Assembly (NCBI RefSeq): GCF_003627755.1
Contig: NZ_CP032694.1
Coordinates: 2,595,501-2,659,500 of the forward strand
Source: Rhizobium jaguaris
Lineage (GTDB): Bacteria; Pseudomonadota; Alphaproteobacteria; Rhizobiales; Rhizobiaceae
Reading direction: 5' to 3'
DNA: 64,000 nt
A model generated the notes under the pieces. That model had not been told where the DNA came from. It saw only the letters and a program-made list of their open reading frames with translations, and searched no databases. Shown piece by piece: positions 17,854-28,890 of the stretch (positions are counted from its first letter, which is position 1; the number at the start of each line of letters is the position of its first letter). The position numbers and the translations under genes were made by a program.

Positions 17854-18732
17854 TTAAGGCCGGTCGAGATGGATCGTGACCCAGCCGTTGCGCCAGATGG
17901 TGCGCACATGGCGCATCCTCGCACCATTGTAGGCCGCCAGCACCTTCCAGCGTTGCGCGGCGAGGATGCCGGAAAGAATCACTGAGCCACCGGGAGCGAG
18001 ATGGGCGACCAGTTGCGGCGCCATCCTGATCAGTGGCCGAGCAAGAATATTGGCGATGATCAGATCGAAAGGCCCGTGGCGGGAAAAAGCTGTCGAATGA
18101 AAGCCAGGCGCCGTCTCCAGAGCGATACCGGAGGCAATGCCGTTGCGACGGACGTTTTCGCGGGCGACGCGGACGGCGACCGGATCGATATCGGTAGCGA
18201 GAACCGGAATATTGCGCAGTTTGCGCACGCCGATCGCCAGCACGCCGCTGCCGGTGCCGAGATCAAGCGCATTGCGCACCCGCCGGCTGGCGAGCACTTT
18301 TTCGATCGTCTCCAGGCAGCCCGCCGTCGTACCGTGATGACCCGTCCCGAAAGCTTGGCCGGCATCAATCTCGATGGCGATATCGCTAGGCCCCACCTTG
18401 TCGCGGTCATGCGAGCCGTGCACCAGGAAGCGCCCTGCCCGAACCGGCTTCAATCCCTCCAGCGACTTGGCGATCCAATCGACATCGGGAATGACTTCCC
18501 TTTCGATGACGAGCTCCGGAAAAGCCGGCTTCAGAACGTTCGCAAAACGGGCGCGAACCTCATCTTCGTCGTCTGCGTAGAGATAAATAGAAGCTTCCCA
18601 GATATCCTTCTTCTCATCGATCTCGGTGGTAGCAATCGGCAATTCTTCGTCTTCGAACACCGGCGTCATCAGATCGAGAATCTGTTCGGCCTTCTTCTCG
18701 GTCGTCGTCACATAGAGGCGGATTTCACTCAA
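17854..18732 (-). CDS. prmA: Ribosomal protein L11 methyltransferase
   Basis: This 292-residue SAM-dependent methyltransferase methylates ribosomal protein L11. Motifs in order: DAGQAFGTGHHGTTAGCLE, ALDLGTGSGVLAIGVRKL (motif I), VLATDIDPVAVRVARENV, and LIIANILARPLIRMAP. Translation apparently begins at TTG 18732, giving SEIRLYVTT. It is third in a unit sco1 / FAD monooxygenase / prmA with gaps of 8 and 21 bases. Confidence 0.95.
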   Translation of the reverse strand: MSEIRLYVTTTEKKAEQILDLMTPVFEDEELPIATTEIDEKKDIWEASIYLYADDEDEVRARFANVLKPAFPELVIEREVIPDVDWIAKSLEGLKPVRAGRFLVHGSHDRDKVGPSDIAIEIDAGQAFGTGHHGTTAGCLETIEKVLASRRVRNALDLGTGSGVLAIGVRKLRNIPVLATDIDPVAVRVARENVRRNGIASGIALETAPGFHSTAFSRHGPFDLIIANILARPLIRMAPQLVAHLAPGGSVILSGILAAQRWKVLAAYNGARMRHVRTIWRNGWVTIHLDRP

Positions 18733-18753
18733 GTCTTTGGTCTCTCTTAATTC

Positions 18754-19890
18754 TTATTCGGCCCAATCGATCCATGGCGGCCTTGGCGTGTCATAGCCGG
18801 AAATACTATGAAGCAGCTGGCGCCGCACCGGTCCAAAACGCAGAAGCAACGGTGCGAACAGATTGCGCGCGGCAATCGCCAGCGGATTTCTCATCGTGAC
18901 CAGGCGGGTCAGGCCATAGGTCTGCTTCAGCACCTGTTTCACGGCTGGAATTCTGAGCGCCGAATACTCCTGTTCGCGGCCTTCCGCAATGAGCCAGGCG
19001 AGCCAGCAGGCATCCTCTATGCCGAGATTCATGCCGCGGGCTCCCGCCGGGGAATGAATATGGGCCGCATCACCCGCCAGGAACACGTTGCCCTTGGCCA
19101 TCGGCTCGACATGGCGGAAATGGATACGGAACTGCGAGACCCAGGTCTTTTCGACAATCGCCTCGGGATGAACGATGCGGCTTTCGAAATCCTCCAATGT
19201 CGAGATGTAACGCAGCACATCGGCGGACACCGGCAAACGTCCGAGCATGCCGGGATCGCAAAGTGTGATCTCGGCAAAATGCGCATCCACCGGTTTCACA
19301 TACCGAAAATCGGCGAGATAGAAATAAGCCTCCAGCGCCTCGCCGGGAAAACCGGCGCCAAGTGCCTTACGAACGGCCGAATGCGCACCGTCAGCCCCGA
19401 CGAGGATGTCGGGGCGAACCGTTTCCGTGGTCCTGTCCAAGCGCCGCAGCGTCACCTCCGGCTTCAGAGGATCGGCGATTGTTTCCGGCTCGACCGCCGT
19501 TTGCCACTCGGGCGAAATGCCGTAATCCGCTAGCGCTTCGATCAACAACCGCTCGGTTGCTCCCTGCGCCAAGCCATGAATAGCACAAAAACGGCCCGGC
19601 AACCGCCGCGTATCGACATTGGCAAGAACCTTCGCTCCGGAACGGAGGCGGAAATGGGCAATCGGCTGAGCGGCTGCAACAATATGATCGGTAACACCAG
19701 CGGCCGAAAGCAGCGTCAATGTCCGGGCATTGATACCGAGAGCCCGGCTCTCCTCCAGGGGCGCCGGCCCTTGGCCATCATCGACGATGCGTGGGACAAA
19801 GCCGCGGCGAGCAAGTTCCAGGGCCGCAGTCAGGCCAACCGGGCCTGCACCTGCAATCAGGATGGATTTGGCCTTCGCCCCGTCCCCCAT
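18754..19890 (-). CDS. FAD-dependent aromatic-ring monooxygenase (UbiH/PheA-type)
   Basis: This 378-residue class A flavoprotein monooxygenase has a dinucleotide site ILIAGAGPVGLTAALELARRG (residues 10-30), a DG motif (VGADGAHSAVRKALG) and a GD motif (NVFLAGDAAHIHSPAGARG, then MNLGIEDA). It hydroxylates an unknown aromatic or similar substrate using NAD(P)H and O2. It shares a likely operon with sco1 upstream and prmA downstream. The ATG start at 19890 gives a clean N-terminus. Confidence 0.85.
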   Translation of the reverse strand: MGDGAKAKSILIAGAGPVGLTAALELARRGFVPRIVDDGQGPAPLEESRALGINARTLTLLSAAGVTDHIVAAAQPIAHFRLRSGAKVLANVDTRRLPGRFCAIHGLAQGATERLLIEALADYGISPEWQTAVEPETIADPLKPEVTLRRLDRTTETVRPDILVGADGAHSAVRKALGAGFPGEALEAYFYLADFRYVKPVDAHFAEITLCDPGMLGRLPVSADVLRYISTLEDFESRIVHPEAIVEKTWVSQFRIHFRHVEPMAKGNVFLAGDAAHIHSPAGARGMNLGIEDACWLAWLIAEGREQEYSALRIPAVKQVLKQTYGLTRLVTMRNPLAIAARNLFAPLLLRFGPVRRQLLHSISGYDTPRPPWIDWAE

Positions 19891-19898
19891 CGGCGCTC

Positions 19899-20501
19899 CT
19901 ATCCCTTTTTGATGAGGTTCTCCAGTTTCTTGACCGCCATGTCCGGGTCTTCCTGATAGGCGATCGTGCCCGCGAAACGACCGGCAGAATCAAGCAGGAA
20001 GACCGAGGCAGTGTGGTCCATGGTATAATCACCATTCGGGTCCTTCTCGTCGAGCGGAACTTTCTTGGCGTAGACCCTGAAGCCCTTGACCATATCCATC
20101 ACCTTGTCGGGATCACCCGAAATGCCGGTAATGCGGCTCGATACGTTGGAGACATACTGGTTCATGATCGCCGGCGTATCGCGCTCCGGATCGACAGTGA
20201 CGAAATAAGCGTTGAGCTTCGTTCCGTCGGGATCGACCTTCTGCATCCAGCCGTTCAACTCGAACAAGGTCGTCGGGCAGACATCAGGACAATGCGTATA
20301 GCCAAAGAACAGCGCCGCCGGTTTGCCGCGAAGTGCCTGGTCGCTGATCGGCTGGCCATTCTGCGCAACCAGCGTGAACGGCACCCCGTATGGGCCTGCA
20401 CTCGCGACGTCCGGCGACCGGGTGATCCCAAAGCTCAACCAGCCCAACAGCCCGGCCACAATCACCACGGCTATCCAGACAACAATCCGTACGGTCTTCA
20501 T
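19899..20501 (-). CDS. SCO1/SenC-family copper chaperone / redox protein
   Basis: This 200-residue protein starts with a membrane anchor (VRIVVWIAVVIVAGLLGWLSF) and a thioredoxin-like domain. It carries the copper-binding CPDVC motif in FGYTHCPDVCPTTLFEL and the downstream His in DYTMDHTASVFLLD, the three ligands of Sco proteins needed for CuA assembly in cytochrome oxidase. The ATG at 20501 follows GAAAGCAGCG; longer in-frame starts lack a signal-anchor pattern. No oxidase genes are in this window. Confidence 0.92.
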   Translation of the reverse strand: MKTVRIVVWIAVVIVAGLLGWLSFGITRSPDVASAGPYGVPFTLVAQNGQPISDQALRGKPAALFFGYTHCPDVCPTTLFELNGWMQKVDPDGTKLNAYFVTVDPERDTPAIMNQYVSNVSSRITGISGDPDKVMDMVKGFRVYAKKVPLDEKDPNGDYTMDHTASVFLLDSAGRFAGTIAYQEDPDMAVKKLENLIKKG

Positions 20502-20900
20502 CGCTGCTTTCCTCACCACCCACCGCGGCTCGATATATGGGCGGCGGGCATCATTGCGTGGGTGTAGCCGGTTGAAGTGGAGGAGGCAATTCAAGAAGAT
20601 GTTTTTGGGCCTACAAGCCCGAACCAAGCGCAAAGATACGGAATCAGGGCCGGTGTTAAACCAATCCTAACCACTCCGCGCCAACATCAAAAACACAGAG
20701 GCGAAGTCCGACTCGCCGGCCGCCCAATATGCGGCAGACCGATCTTCTTTCAGAAGGGCATGACGCCCGCCGGAGCAGCGAAGCGTTTTTCAAACGCCAA
20801 AGCCACCGGATGCTGCCGCAGCCACGAGCCGCCCCAGCCGATCCCTTTTTTCAATCACTACCGCCGCCTGCCGCCGGCGCCAAACGGGAAGTTCTTGACC
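20502..20900. other. Intergenic region between sco1 and cheW
   Basis: About 400 bases between divergent genes. I see only a small GCGTTT/AAACGC stem (20783-20797). In-frame codons upstream of the cheW ATG look non-coding. Confidence 0.3.
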
Positions 20901-21365
20901 ATGACGAATGCCATCAAACAATCGGGCGCCTATCTGGAGATCGTCTCCTTCCATCTCGGCGACCAGGAATTCTGCATCGACATCATGGCCATCCGCGAAA
21001 TCCGCGGTTGGGCGCCCGTGACACCGATGCCGCATACGCCGCCCTATGTGCTTGGCCTCATCAACCTGCGCGGCGCGGTGATTCCGGTCATCGACATGGC
21101 CTGCCGCCTCGGCATGAAGATGACCGAACCGTCCGAACGCTCCGCCATCATCGTCACCGATATCGCCGGCAAACTCGTCGGCCTGCTGGTCGAGCAGGTC
21201 TCCGACATGATGAGCATCAAGAGCGAAGATCTTCAGCCGCCGCCGGAAATCATCCCGGAAGCACAGCGCGCCTTCTGCCGTGGTATCGTGGCGCTGGAAA
21301 AGACCATGGTCTGCTTCCTGAACCTCGACACCGTCATCGCAGACGAGCTGGCGCAGGCAGCCTGA
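20901..21365 (+). CDS. cheW: Chemotaxis coupling protein CheW
   Basis: This 154-residue single CheW domain contains the canonical segments EIVSFHLGDQEFCIDIMAIREI, VLGLINLRGAVIPVIDMACRLG, and VSDMMSIKSEDLQPPPE. It links chemoreceptors to the CheA kinase. Start ATG 20901 gives the conserved N-terminus. It stands alone here; the main chemotaxis operon is elsewhere, so it may serve a second receptor array. A strong terminator follows. Confidence 0.95.
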   Translation: MTNAIKQSGAYLEIVSFHLGDQEFCIDIMAIREIRGWAPVTPMPHTPPYVLGLINLRGAVIPVIDMACRLGMKMTEPSERSAIIVTDIAGKLVGLLVEQVSDMMSIKSEDLQPPPEIIPEAQRAFCRGIVALEKTMVCFLNLDTVIADELAQAA

Positions 21366-21389
21366 TTTCCGGAAAATGCAATAAACCAA

Positions 21390-21430
21390 AATCGCCCTGG
21401 AGCAGCAGCTTCAGGGCGATTGTGTTTGTA
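21390..21430 (+). terminator. Terminator of cheW
   Basis: AATCGCCCTG (21390-21399) pairs perfectly with CAGGGCGATT (21412-21421), followed by TGTGTTTGT. Confidence 0.75.
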
Positions 21431-21517
21431 AGACCGACGTCGGCAGGGGTGTTGCCGGTGCGCCAGTCGCGCAGGCCGTGAACAGATGGAAGCAGCGCCT
21501 CCACGTTCGTCCCTAGA

Positions 21518-21538
21518 ACTGCACCAAAACGGTGCAGT
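21518..21538. repeat. 21-bp palindrome between cheW and creA
   Basis: ACTGCACC-AAAAC-GGTGCAGT is an 8-bp perfect inverted repeat with a 5-bp centre. No U-run follows on either strand, so an operator is possible. Confidence 0.35.
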
Positions 21539-21631
21539 CCGAAAGCGACCGGGAGGTATTCAGTAACCAAACGGCAGGACTTTTTTTGGTACAAACCCCT
21601 TGACGATTGCAGATGCGGTATCCCGGTAATC

Positions 21632-22126
21632 CTATTTGGGTTTACCGTTCTTCCAGGTGACGCTTTGACCGAACAGCGGAACGGTCGAGATCGCCATTTT
21701 CGCCGAACCGTCGGTCAATTCGCGCGAATGGACGAGATAGATCAGCGTGTCATTTTTCTTGTCATAGATTCGGTTGACCACCAGCTTCTTCCAGATCAGC
21801 GACAAGCCGGCGCGAAACACCTCCTCACCACTCTCTGACAGGCTGATGTTGCCAATCTCGATCGGCCCGGTCTGGCGGCAGGCAATGGAGTTGTTGGAGG
21901 GGTCCTCGAACCAGTTGCCATTCTTCAGCCGGTCGATCACGCTGCGGTCAAAATAGGTGACATGGCAGGTGACTCCGGACACTTCCGGGTCAGGCACGGC
22001 GTCGACCAGAATGTCGTTGCCGGTCCAATCCACCCCAACCTTGCCGACAATCTCGGCTGAAGCGGAGACAGGCGCCAGTGCCAGGAGCGACGTGGCAATG
22101 GCGGCATGCAATTTCAATGAACACAT
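21632..22126 (-). CDS. creA: CreA family protein
   Basis: This 164-residue exported protein has a signal peptide (LHAAIATSLLALAPVSASA) followed by the CreA body: EIVGKVGVDWTGNDILVDAV, DPEVSGVTCHVTYFDRS, and SIACRQTGPI. GGAGG lies 8 bases before the ATG. The family is periplasmic with unresolved molecular function. It is probably monocistronic. Confidence 0.92.
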   Translation of the reverse strand: MCSLKLHAAIATSLLALAPVSASAEIVGKVGVDWTGNDILVDAVPDPEVSGVTCHVTYFDRSVIDRLKNGNWFEDPSNNSIACRQTGPIEIGNISLSESGEEVFRAGLSLIWKKLVVNRIYDKKNDTLIYLVHSRELTDGSAKMAISTVPLFGQSVTWKNGKPK

Positions 22127-22233
22127 CGAACATCCTCCAACATCGCCGCCGGTCGAGCAGCGGCACCGCTAAGGTAAGATGGCGGTCCGAGGATGCAAGG
22201 AGGTCGGGGCGCGACACAGACGCCCCGCAATGC

Positions 22234-22680
22234 TCACCTGATTTCTTTCAACACGACCTCGCCTGTCTCCAGAAGCGATTTGAGGTTGGATAGAATTTTC
22301 GGCCAACCGCCAGAGACGGCGCCGATGAATTTTGCGCCTTCTAGTTCCATCGTATGGGTGACCGTAAGTTTTACCGAGTCATCCACCGGCTCGATATCAA
22401 TCACGCAACGCGACCAGCCCTCGGCCTTCAACTCGGGCATGAATTCGTTGCGCCATTTGATGGCCAGCCGCTTCGGCGGATCGAATTCCGCGATCTCGCC
22501 GGTGTCGGTGACCCGACCGTCCGGATAAATCATCCTCCATGGTGAGCCGACCTTCCAATCGGTCTCGTGCAGGATGTTGAACCAATATTTCTTGATGAAT
22601 TCCGGCGTTGTCAAAGCCGACCAGACCTTCTCGGGCGTGGTGCGGATATAGGTGACATAAACAAAACTGCTTCCGGTCAT
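22234..22680 (-). CDS. SRPBCC / AHSA1-family protein (second copy type)
   Basis: This 148-residue helix-grip protein is related in fold to the one at 1870-2361. Characteristic parts: VYVTYIRTTPEKVWSALTTP, KVGSPWRMIYPDGRVTDTGE, and a long terminal helix around GGWPKILSNLKSLLETGE. The ATG follows AGGAGGAG with 8-base spacing. It lies 52 bases downstream of an ArsR-family gene on the same strand, making a second regulator-AHSA1 module. Its ligand is unknown. Confidence 0.88.
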   Translation of the reverse strand: MTGSSFVYVTYIRTTPEKVWSALTTPEFIKKYWFNILHETDWKVGSPWRMIYPDGRVTDTGEIAEFDPPKRLAIKWRNEFMPELKAEGWSRCVIDIEPVDDSVKLTVTHTMELEGAKFIGAVSGGWPKILSNLKSLLETGEVVLKEIR

Positions 22681-22732
22681 GACATTTCTCCTCCTGTTAG
22701 GGTGGTTGCTGTTCACCGTGATCTGGCAACCG

Positions 22733-23056
22733 CTATTGGCCGCCATCGCCCTCCAGAGCTTTCTTGAGAGCGGAAAGAGCACTCAATTGCCGACGCTCGA
22801 ATTTGTTGATCCAGCGTTCGGCAATGTGGTTGATCGGTACGGGATTGATGAAATGCAGCTTCTCCCGGCCCTGCCATTGCACGGACACGAGGTTCGCCTC
22901 CTCCAGGATGGCAAGATGCTTCGCCACCGCTTGGCGCGTCATCTCCAGCCCCTGGCAGAGTTCGCCGAGCGTCTGGCCGTTCTGCTCGTACAGCCTGTCC
23001 AGCAATTGCCGCCGGCTTGCATCCGCCAAAGCTCGAAAAACCGCATCGTCGTTCAT
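22733..23056 (-). CDS. ArsR-family winged-helix regulator (second)
   Basis: A 107-residue winged-helix protein: VFRALADASRRQLLDRLYEQNGQ (residues 6-28), recognition region MTRQAVAKHLAILEEANLV, and a wing around WQGREKLHF. The start chosen at 23056 gives MNDDAVFRALAD, the usual family N-terminus. It lacks metal-binding cysteines. A long perfect inverted repeat directly upstream (23075-23106) is the likely operator, so it probably represses itself and the SRPBCC gene. Confidence 0.9.
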   Translation of the reverse strand: MNDDAVFRALADASRRQLLDRLYEQNGQTLGELCQGLEMTRQAVAKHLAILEEANLVSVQWQGREKLHFINPVPINHIAERWINKFERRQLSALSALKKALEGDGGQ

Positions 23057-23074
23057 ATCAAACACGGAACCATT

Positions 23075-23106
23075 TAGTTGCCTATTAATGACCTTATAGG
23101 CAACTA
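23075..23106. promoter_or_regulatory. Operator candidate: 11-bp perfect inverted repeat upstream of arsR-like gene
   Basis: TAGTTGCCTAT (23075-23085) and ATAGGCAACTA (23096-23106) are exact reverse complements with a 10-bp spacer, starting 19 bp upstream of the ArsR start. It probably overlaps the promoter. Confidence 0.65.
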
Positions 23107-23175
23107 TTTGGTTGCATGTCAAGCGACATGTTCAGAGGCCGCAGCGGGAAACCGGTCAAGGCAGAGTTTTGGTCG

Positions 23176-24165
23176 TCAGATGGCGATGGCGTATTGCTCC
23201 TGCTCCATGCGCAGATGATCGAGCATTCGCGCAATTCCCTCCTCCAGACTGACGCGTGGGGAGAGCCCGTAAGAGCGCTGCAGGGCAGTATCGCCACAGC
23301 GATAGAAAACGCCCTCGGGGCGATCGCAGCGGCCGTTCACGACAGGATTCCAGCCAATTTGCCGGGCGATAATTCCCGCCAGCTCCATAAAGGAGGTAGC
23401 CCTCCCGGTCGAAAGGTTGAGGCTGGCACCATCTGGCAGGAGCTCCTTGGTTTTCCAGATGAAATCGATACAGTCATCGATATGGATAAAGTCCCGGCAT
23501 TGCCGGCCGGAACCCCAGACGAAGACTTCCCTAGCACCTCTTTCCTCAAGCAGACGACGACAAATGGCCGGAAAGGGATAGGCGAGATCCTGATCCTCAC
23601 CATAGCCGCTGAACGGCCGATAGGCGATGGCCCGGCTGCCATAGCGCTCGACATAGAGCTTCATAAGATATTCGCCGGTCAATTTCGCCCATCCATAGCT
23701 GAGATCGGGTACGCCGATGGCGGCGTCGAAAGAAATCATATCTTCCGAAAGCAGCCGATGGCTCGCGACCGTCTGCAGCGAGACGGGATAGGCCGCACTG
23801 GAACTGAAGAATACGACGCAGCCGGGTTTGGCGCGTGCCGCCCATTTCCACAATTCCGTATCGACTGCCAGATCCTCGGCAACGTCGAGCGTGCGGGCCT
23901 CCAGCGTCACACGGCCGCCGACCAGCGCCGCGAGATGGAAAACATAATCGAAATGTTCCACAGGGCGGAAAAAGAAAGTACGGCAGTCCTCCTCGAAAAA
24001 GGTGAAGCGCGATCCGGGAAACCGCTGCCAGACATCGGGATGCCGAGCCCCCGTCCCTTCCACCAGTTGGTCGACGCAGACGATATCCAAGCCTTCGGCC
24101 AAAAGTCGCCTGATCAGATGCCTCCCAACAAAACCACAGCCCCCCGTTACCAAAGCCCGCGCCAT
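23176..24165 (-). CDS. NAD-dependent epimerase/dehydratase (nucleotide-sugar modifying)
   Basis: This 329-residue extended-SDR enzyme has a Rossmann motif ALVTGGCGFVGRHLIRRLL, catalytic Ser region VVFFSSSAAYPVSL, and the YxxxK pair in LSYGWAKLTGEYLMKLY. It resembles GDP/UDP-sugar 4-epimerases and dehydratases; the substrate is unknown. It follows a GT4 glycosyltransferase by 15 bases on the same strand, so the pair likely acts in one surface-glycan pathway. GGGGGC precedes the ATG. Confidence 0.88.
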   Translation of the reverse strand: MARALVTGGCGFVGRHLIRRLLAEGLDIVCVDQLVEGTGARHPDVWQRFPGSRFTFFEEDCRTFFFRPVEHFDYVFHLAALVGGRVTLEARTLDVAEDLAVDTELWKWAARAKPGCVVFFSSSAAYPVSLQTVASHRLLSEDMISFDAAIGVPDLSYGWAKLTGEYLMKLYVERYGSRAIAYRPFSGYGEDQDLAYPFPAICRRLLEERGAREVFVWGSGRQCRDFIHIDDCIDFIWKTKELLPDGASLNLSTGRATSFMELAGIIARQIGWNPVVNGRCDRPEGVFYRCGDTALQRSYGLSPRVSLEEGIARMLDHLRMEQEQYAIAI

Positions 24166-24180
24166 GTTATTGCCCCCTTT

Positions 24181-25392
24181 TCAATGAGCGAAGAAGCCGC
24201 TCCTGCCTGTATAGATATCGACCATGCGCCGACCCCATTCTGCTTTGCTGGGTGCAATCCGCTGGCCAAGCGCTAACGCGCCTTCGCATAGTTTCTGCAT
24301 CAATCTGTCGTCATCGGTGCTCGCCAGGCGCTCCGCCAGCGAGCCGGCATCGCCGCTTCTAAAGACCAGCCCGGCGCCGTTCCGCTCTACTTCGGCGGCG
24401 ATCAGCGCATTGCTGCTGACGATGACGGGAATGCCGGACATCAGTGCCTCGGCGGCCACAAGTCCGTAGGGTTCGGGCATGCGGGATGGCATGATGAAGA
24501 CGCGCGCTTCCCCCGCCAGCGTCGTGACCTCTTCGTCGGCCAGCCAGCCCGGTACCCAACAATGCGGCAACGCTCGCTGCATTTCGTCGAGCAGCGGTCC
24601 GCGGCCGATCAGCGTCGCCGTTCGCCCAGTCTTGTTCAACGCGTCGGCGAGCGTGCGAACGCCCTTTTCCCAGCACATACGCCCCAAGAAGACGGTACGG
24701 CGGTTGCGCCAGGCCTCCACGGGAACCGGCGTCAGGGGCTCGGTTGGCGTGCGCAAGGTCAGAAAATGTTGCAGTGGACCGGAGCGCAGATAGGCCTCCA
24801 TGCTCTCGTGAGCGAGTACGATGCCGACGCGGCTCCAGAATTCTTCGCCGACGCCGCGTTGTGTCAGCGTGCGGCGAAAGCGCCAGAGTTTGTGGAGATA
24901 GTTGCGCTTGTCGCAATTGGTCGCAAGACACTCCGCCGACAGCGGACGGACATTACAGACCGTACCACTTTGGAAATTGATCAGTCCTCCGTTCGGACAA
25001 CTCAGGAAGAAATCGTGCGCGGTGATGATGACCTTGGCCTTGTGTTTGGCGAGGGCATAGAAGATCGATGGCGAGAGAATCTGCGACCAGCCGTGCACAT
25101 GGACGATGGTCTCTTCATCGGTTTCCTTCAACAGCGCATCCAGCGCCTCGTAGGCGCGCTTGTTGTAGTTTTTCTCGAATACGTCGGTGAAAGTAGGGCC
25201 GTCGCGCAGCGGTCGTTCGCCAAGTGCGACCGTGCGGATGCCCGCAAAACGCGGCTTCAGCCCCTCGCCGTCATCGCCGACCAGGACGGCGCAATTCAGC
25301 CCGGCCTGCCTGCTCGCTTCGATGCATTGCAACGCCACTTTGGTCGCGCCGCCGCGAATGATCGAGACATCGTTGACAAGTATTAGACGCAT
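24181..25392 (-). CDS. GT4-family glycosyltransferase
   Basis: A GT-B glycosyltransferase of about 403 residues. The N-terminus MRLILVNDVSIIRGGATKVA contains the acceptor-domain glycine loop. VIITAHDFFLSCPNGGLINF and a Cys-rich insert (CNVRPLSAECLATNCDK) are typical of a GT4 subgroup. The C-terminal part shows VFLGRMCWEKGVRTLADAL and MPSRMPEPYGLVAAEALMSG with the E-x7-E motif. GTG at 25404 is an alternative start. It forms a transcription unit with the downstream epimerase. Confidence 0.88.
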   Translation of the reverse strand: MRLILVNDVSIIRGGATKVALQCIEASRQAGLNCAVLVGDDGEGLKPRFAGIRTVALGERPLRDGPTFTDVFEKNYNKRAYEALDALLKETDEETIVHVHGWSQILSPSIFYALAKHKAKVIITAHDFFLSCPNGGLINFQSGTVCNVRPLSAECLATNCDKRNYLHKLWRFRRTLTQRGVGEEFWSRVGIVLAHESMEAYLRSGPLQHFLTLRTPTEPLTPVPVEAWRNRRTVFLGRMCWEKGVRTLADALNKTGRTATLIGRGPLLDEMQRALPHCWVPGWLADEEVTTLAGEARVFIMPSRMPEPYGLVAAEALMSGIPVIVSSNALIAAEVERNGAGLVFRSGDAGSLAERLASTDDDRLMQKLCEGALALGQRIAPSKAEWGRRMVDIYTGRSGFFAH

Positions 25393-25710
25393 AGAACCCG
25401 ACACTCACCAACAGCATTTGCGTGGGGCCAGACGAAAGGGATTCGCCTTTTACATCATGCCCCTGGCGGTATTCAGCGGCCTGTTGAGGTCAGAAAACAA
25501 TTCATCCTTTCGTATTAAGGCGAGCGGTCGCACGGCACGCGCGAGTAGGCTTGCAACCCCTGTTACTTCCGTTAGGGGAGTTGACTTCTGGAAAAAAACT
25601 CTGAAAGTTCAGCCCATGATCGCAAACTGTGCCATCGTGATGCATCTTCTCACCACCTCGCCCCTTGCAGGGAGAGTGGGAGCAGCGTTGCGTTAAGCTG
25701 ACTGCGATCC

Positions 25711-25745
25711 CCTTCAACCCTGCCGAGGCGAGCAGGGTTTGAAGG
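25711..25745 (+). promoter_or_regulatory. Leader hairpin 1 upstream of GNAT gene
   Basis: CCTTCAACCCTGC pairs with GCAGGGTTTGAAGG with a single bulge, forming a long stem with an 8-base loop 35 bases before the start codon. Confidence 0.45.
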
Positions 25746-25748
25746 CTC

Positions 25749-25777
25749 TGCTCTCCTCTTGAACCTTAAGGAGAGCA
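25749..25777 (+). promoter_or_regulatory. Shine-Dalgarno-sequestering hairpin of GNAT gene
   Basis: TGCTCTCCT (25749-25757) pairs perfectly with AGGAGAGCA (25769-25777), an arm that contains the AAGGAGAG ribosome-binding site of the ATG at 25780. The loop is 11 bases. This shape fits a translational switch such as an RNA thermometer or riboregulator; no regulator is known. Confidence 0.5.
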
Positions 25778-25779
25778 AC

Positions 25780-26316
25780 ATGAATTCCGAATCACAAGAT
25801 CCAGACGAACGACGATTGCGAAAACCGGGCGGGTGCGAAATCCGCGCTGCGCGGCCATCCGACGCCGAGGCGGTAGCCCTCATCGCCAATCTGCCCGGCT
25901 ACCGCGCCGGCACGCTGCGCCTGCCCTTTCAGAGCGTTGAAGAAACCCGGCAACGGCTGGAAAAGCCCGCATCCGATTCGGTCAATCTCGTTGCTGTGCT
26001 CAACGGGCAAGTCGTCGGCAATGCCGGCATGCGCCGCCATTCGGGTCGACAGATTCACACCGGCCACCTCGGCATGGGGGTCCACGACGACTTTACCGGC
26101 CGCGGCATCGGCTCGGCGCTGCTTGCCGCTCTCGTCGACGCCGCCGACAATTGGCTGGCGATCAAACGCCTGGAATTGACCGTTTATGTCGACAACGAAC
26201 CTGCGATCCGGCTTTACGAAAAATTCGGTTTCGAGACCGAGGGCAGGCTTAGAGCCTTTGCATTTCGTAACGGCGAATACGTCGATGCGTTCACGATGGC
26301 ACGCGTGAGAGTCTAA
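25780..26316 (+). CDS. GNAT family N-acetyltransferase
   Basis: This 178-residue acetyltransferase has the acetyl-CoA signature GVHDDFTGRGIGSALLAALV (R/Q-x-x-G-x-G/A motif) and the C-terminal strand-helix LTVYVDNEPAIRLYEKFGF. The segment CEIRAARPSDAEAVALIA starts the fold at about residue 20. The start at 25780 follows AAGGAGAG; an in-frame ATG at 25759 would lie in the leader hairpin loop. The substrate is unknown; similarity to PhnO/RimJ-like members is only general. Confidence 0.88.
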   Translation: MNSESQDPDERRLRKPGGCEIRAARPSDAEAVALIANLPGYRAGTLRLPFQSVEETRQRLEKPASDSVNLVAVLNGQVVGNAGMRRHSGRQIHTGHLGMGVHDDFTGRGIGSALLAALVDAADNWLAIKRLELTVYVDNEPAIRLYEKFGFETEGRLRAFAFRNGEYVDAFTMARVRV

Positions 26317-26325
26317 GTCTAAAAG

Positions 26326-26359
26326 CGACGCGCGGCGATCCTTCGATCCGCCGCCGTCG
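26326..26359. terminator. Hairpin between convergent GNAT and ligA
   Basis: CGACG-GCGGC-GATC and its complement form a stem of about 14 bp with two single-base bulges around CTTC, ending at the ligA stop. There is no U-run, so function as a terminator is uncertain. Confidence 0.35.
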
Positions 26360-26360
26360 A

Positions 26361-28890
<2,530 letters not shown>

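Larger units (their letters stand above)
25393..25779. other. Intergenic region with structured GNAT leader
   Basis: The region between divergent genes holds no credible gene. Its 3' part contains two strong consecutive hairpins (25711-25745 and 25749-25777); the second covers the ribosome-binding site of the GNAT gene. Confidence 0.4.
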
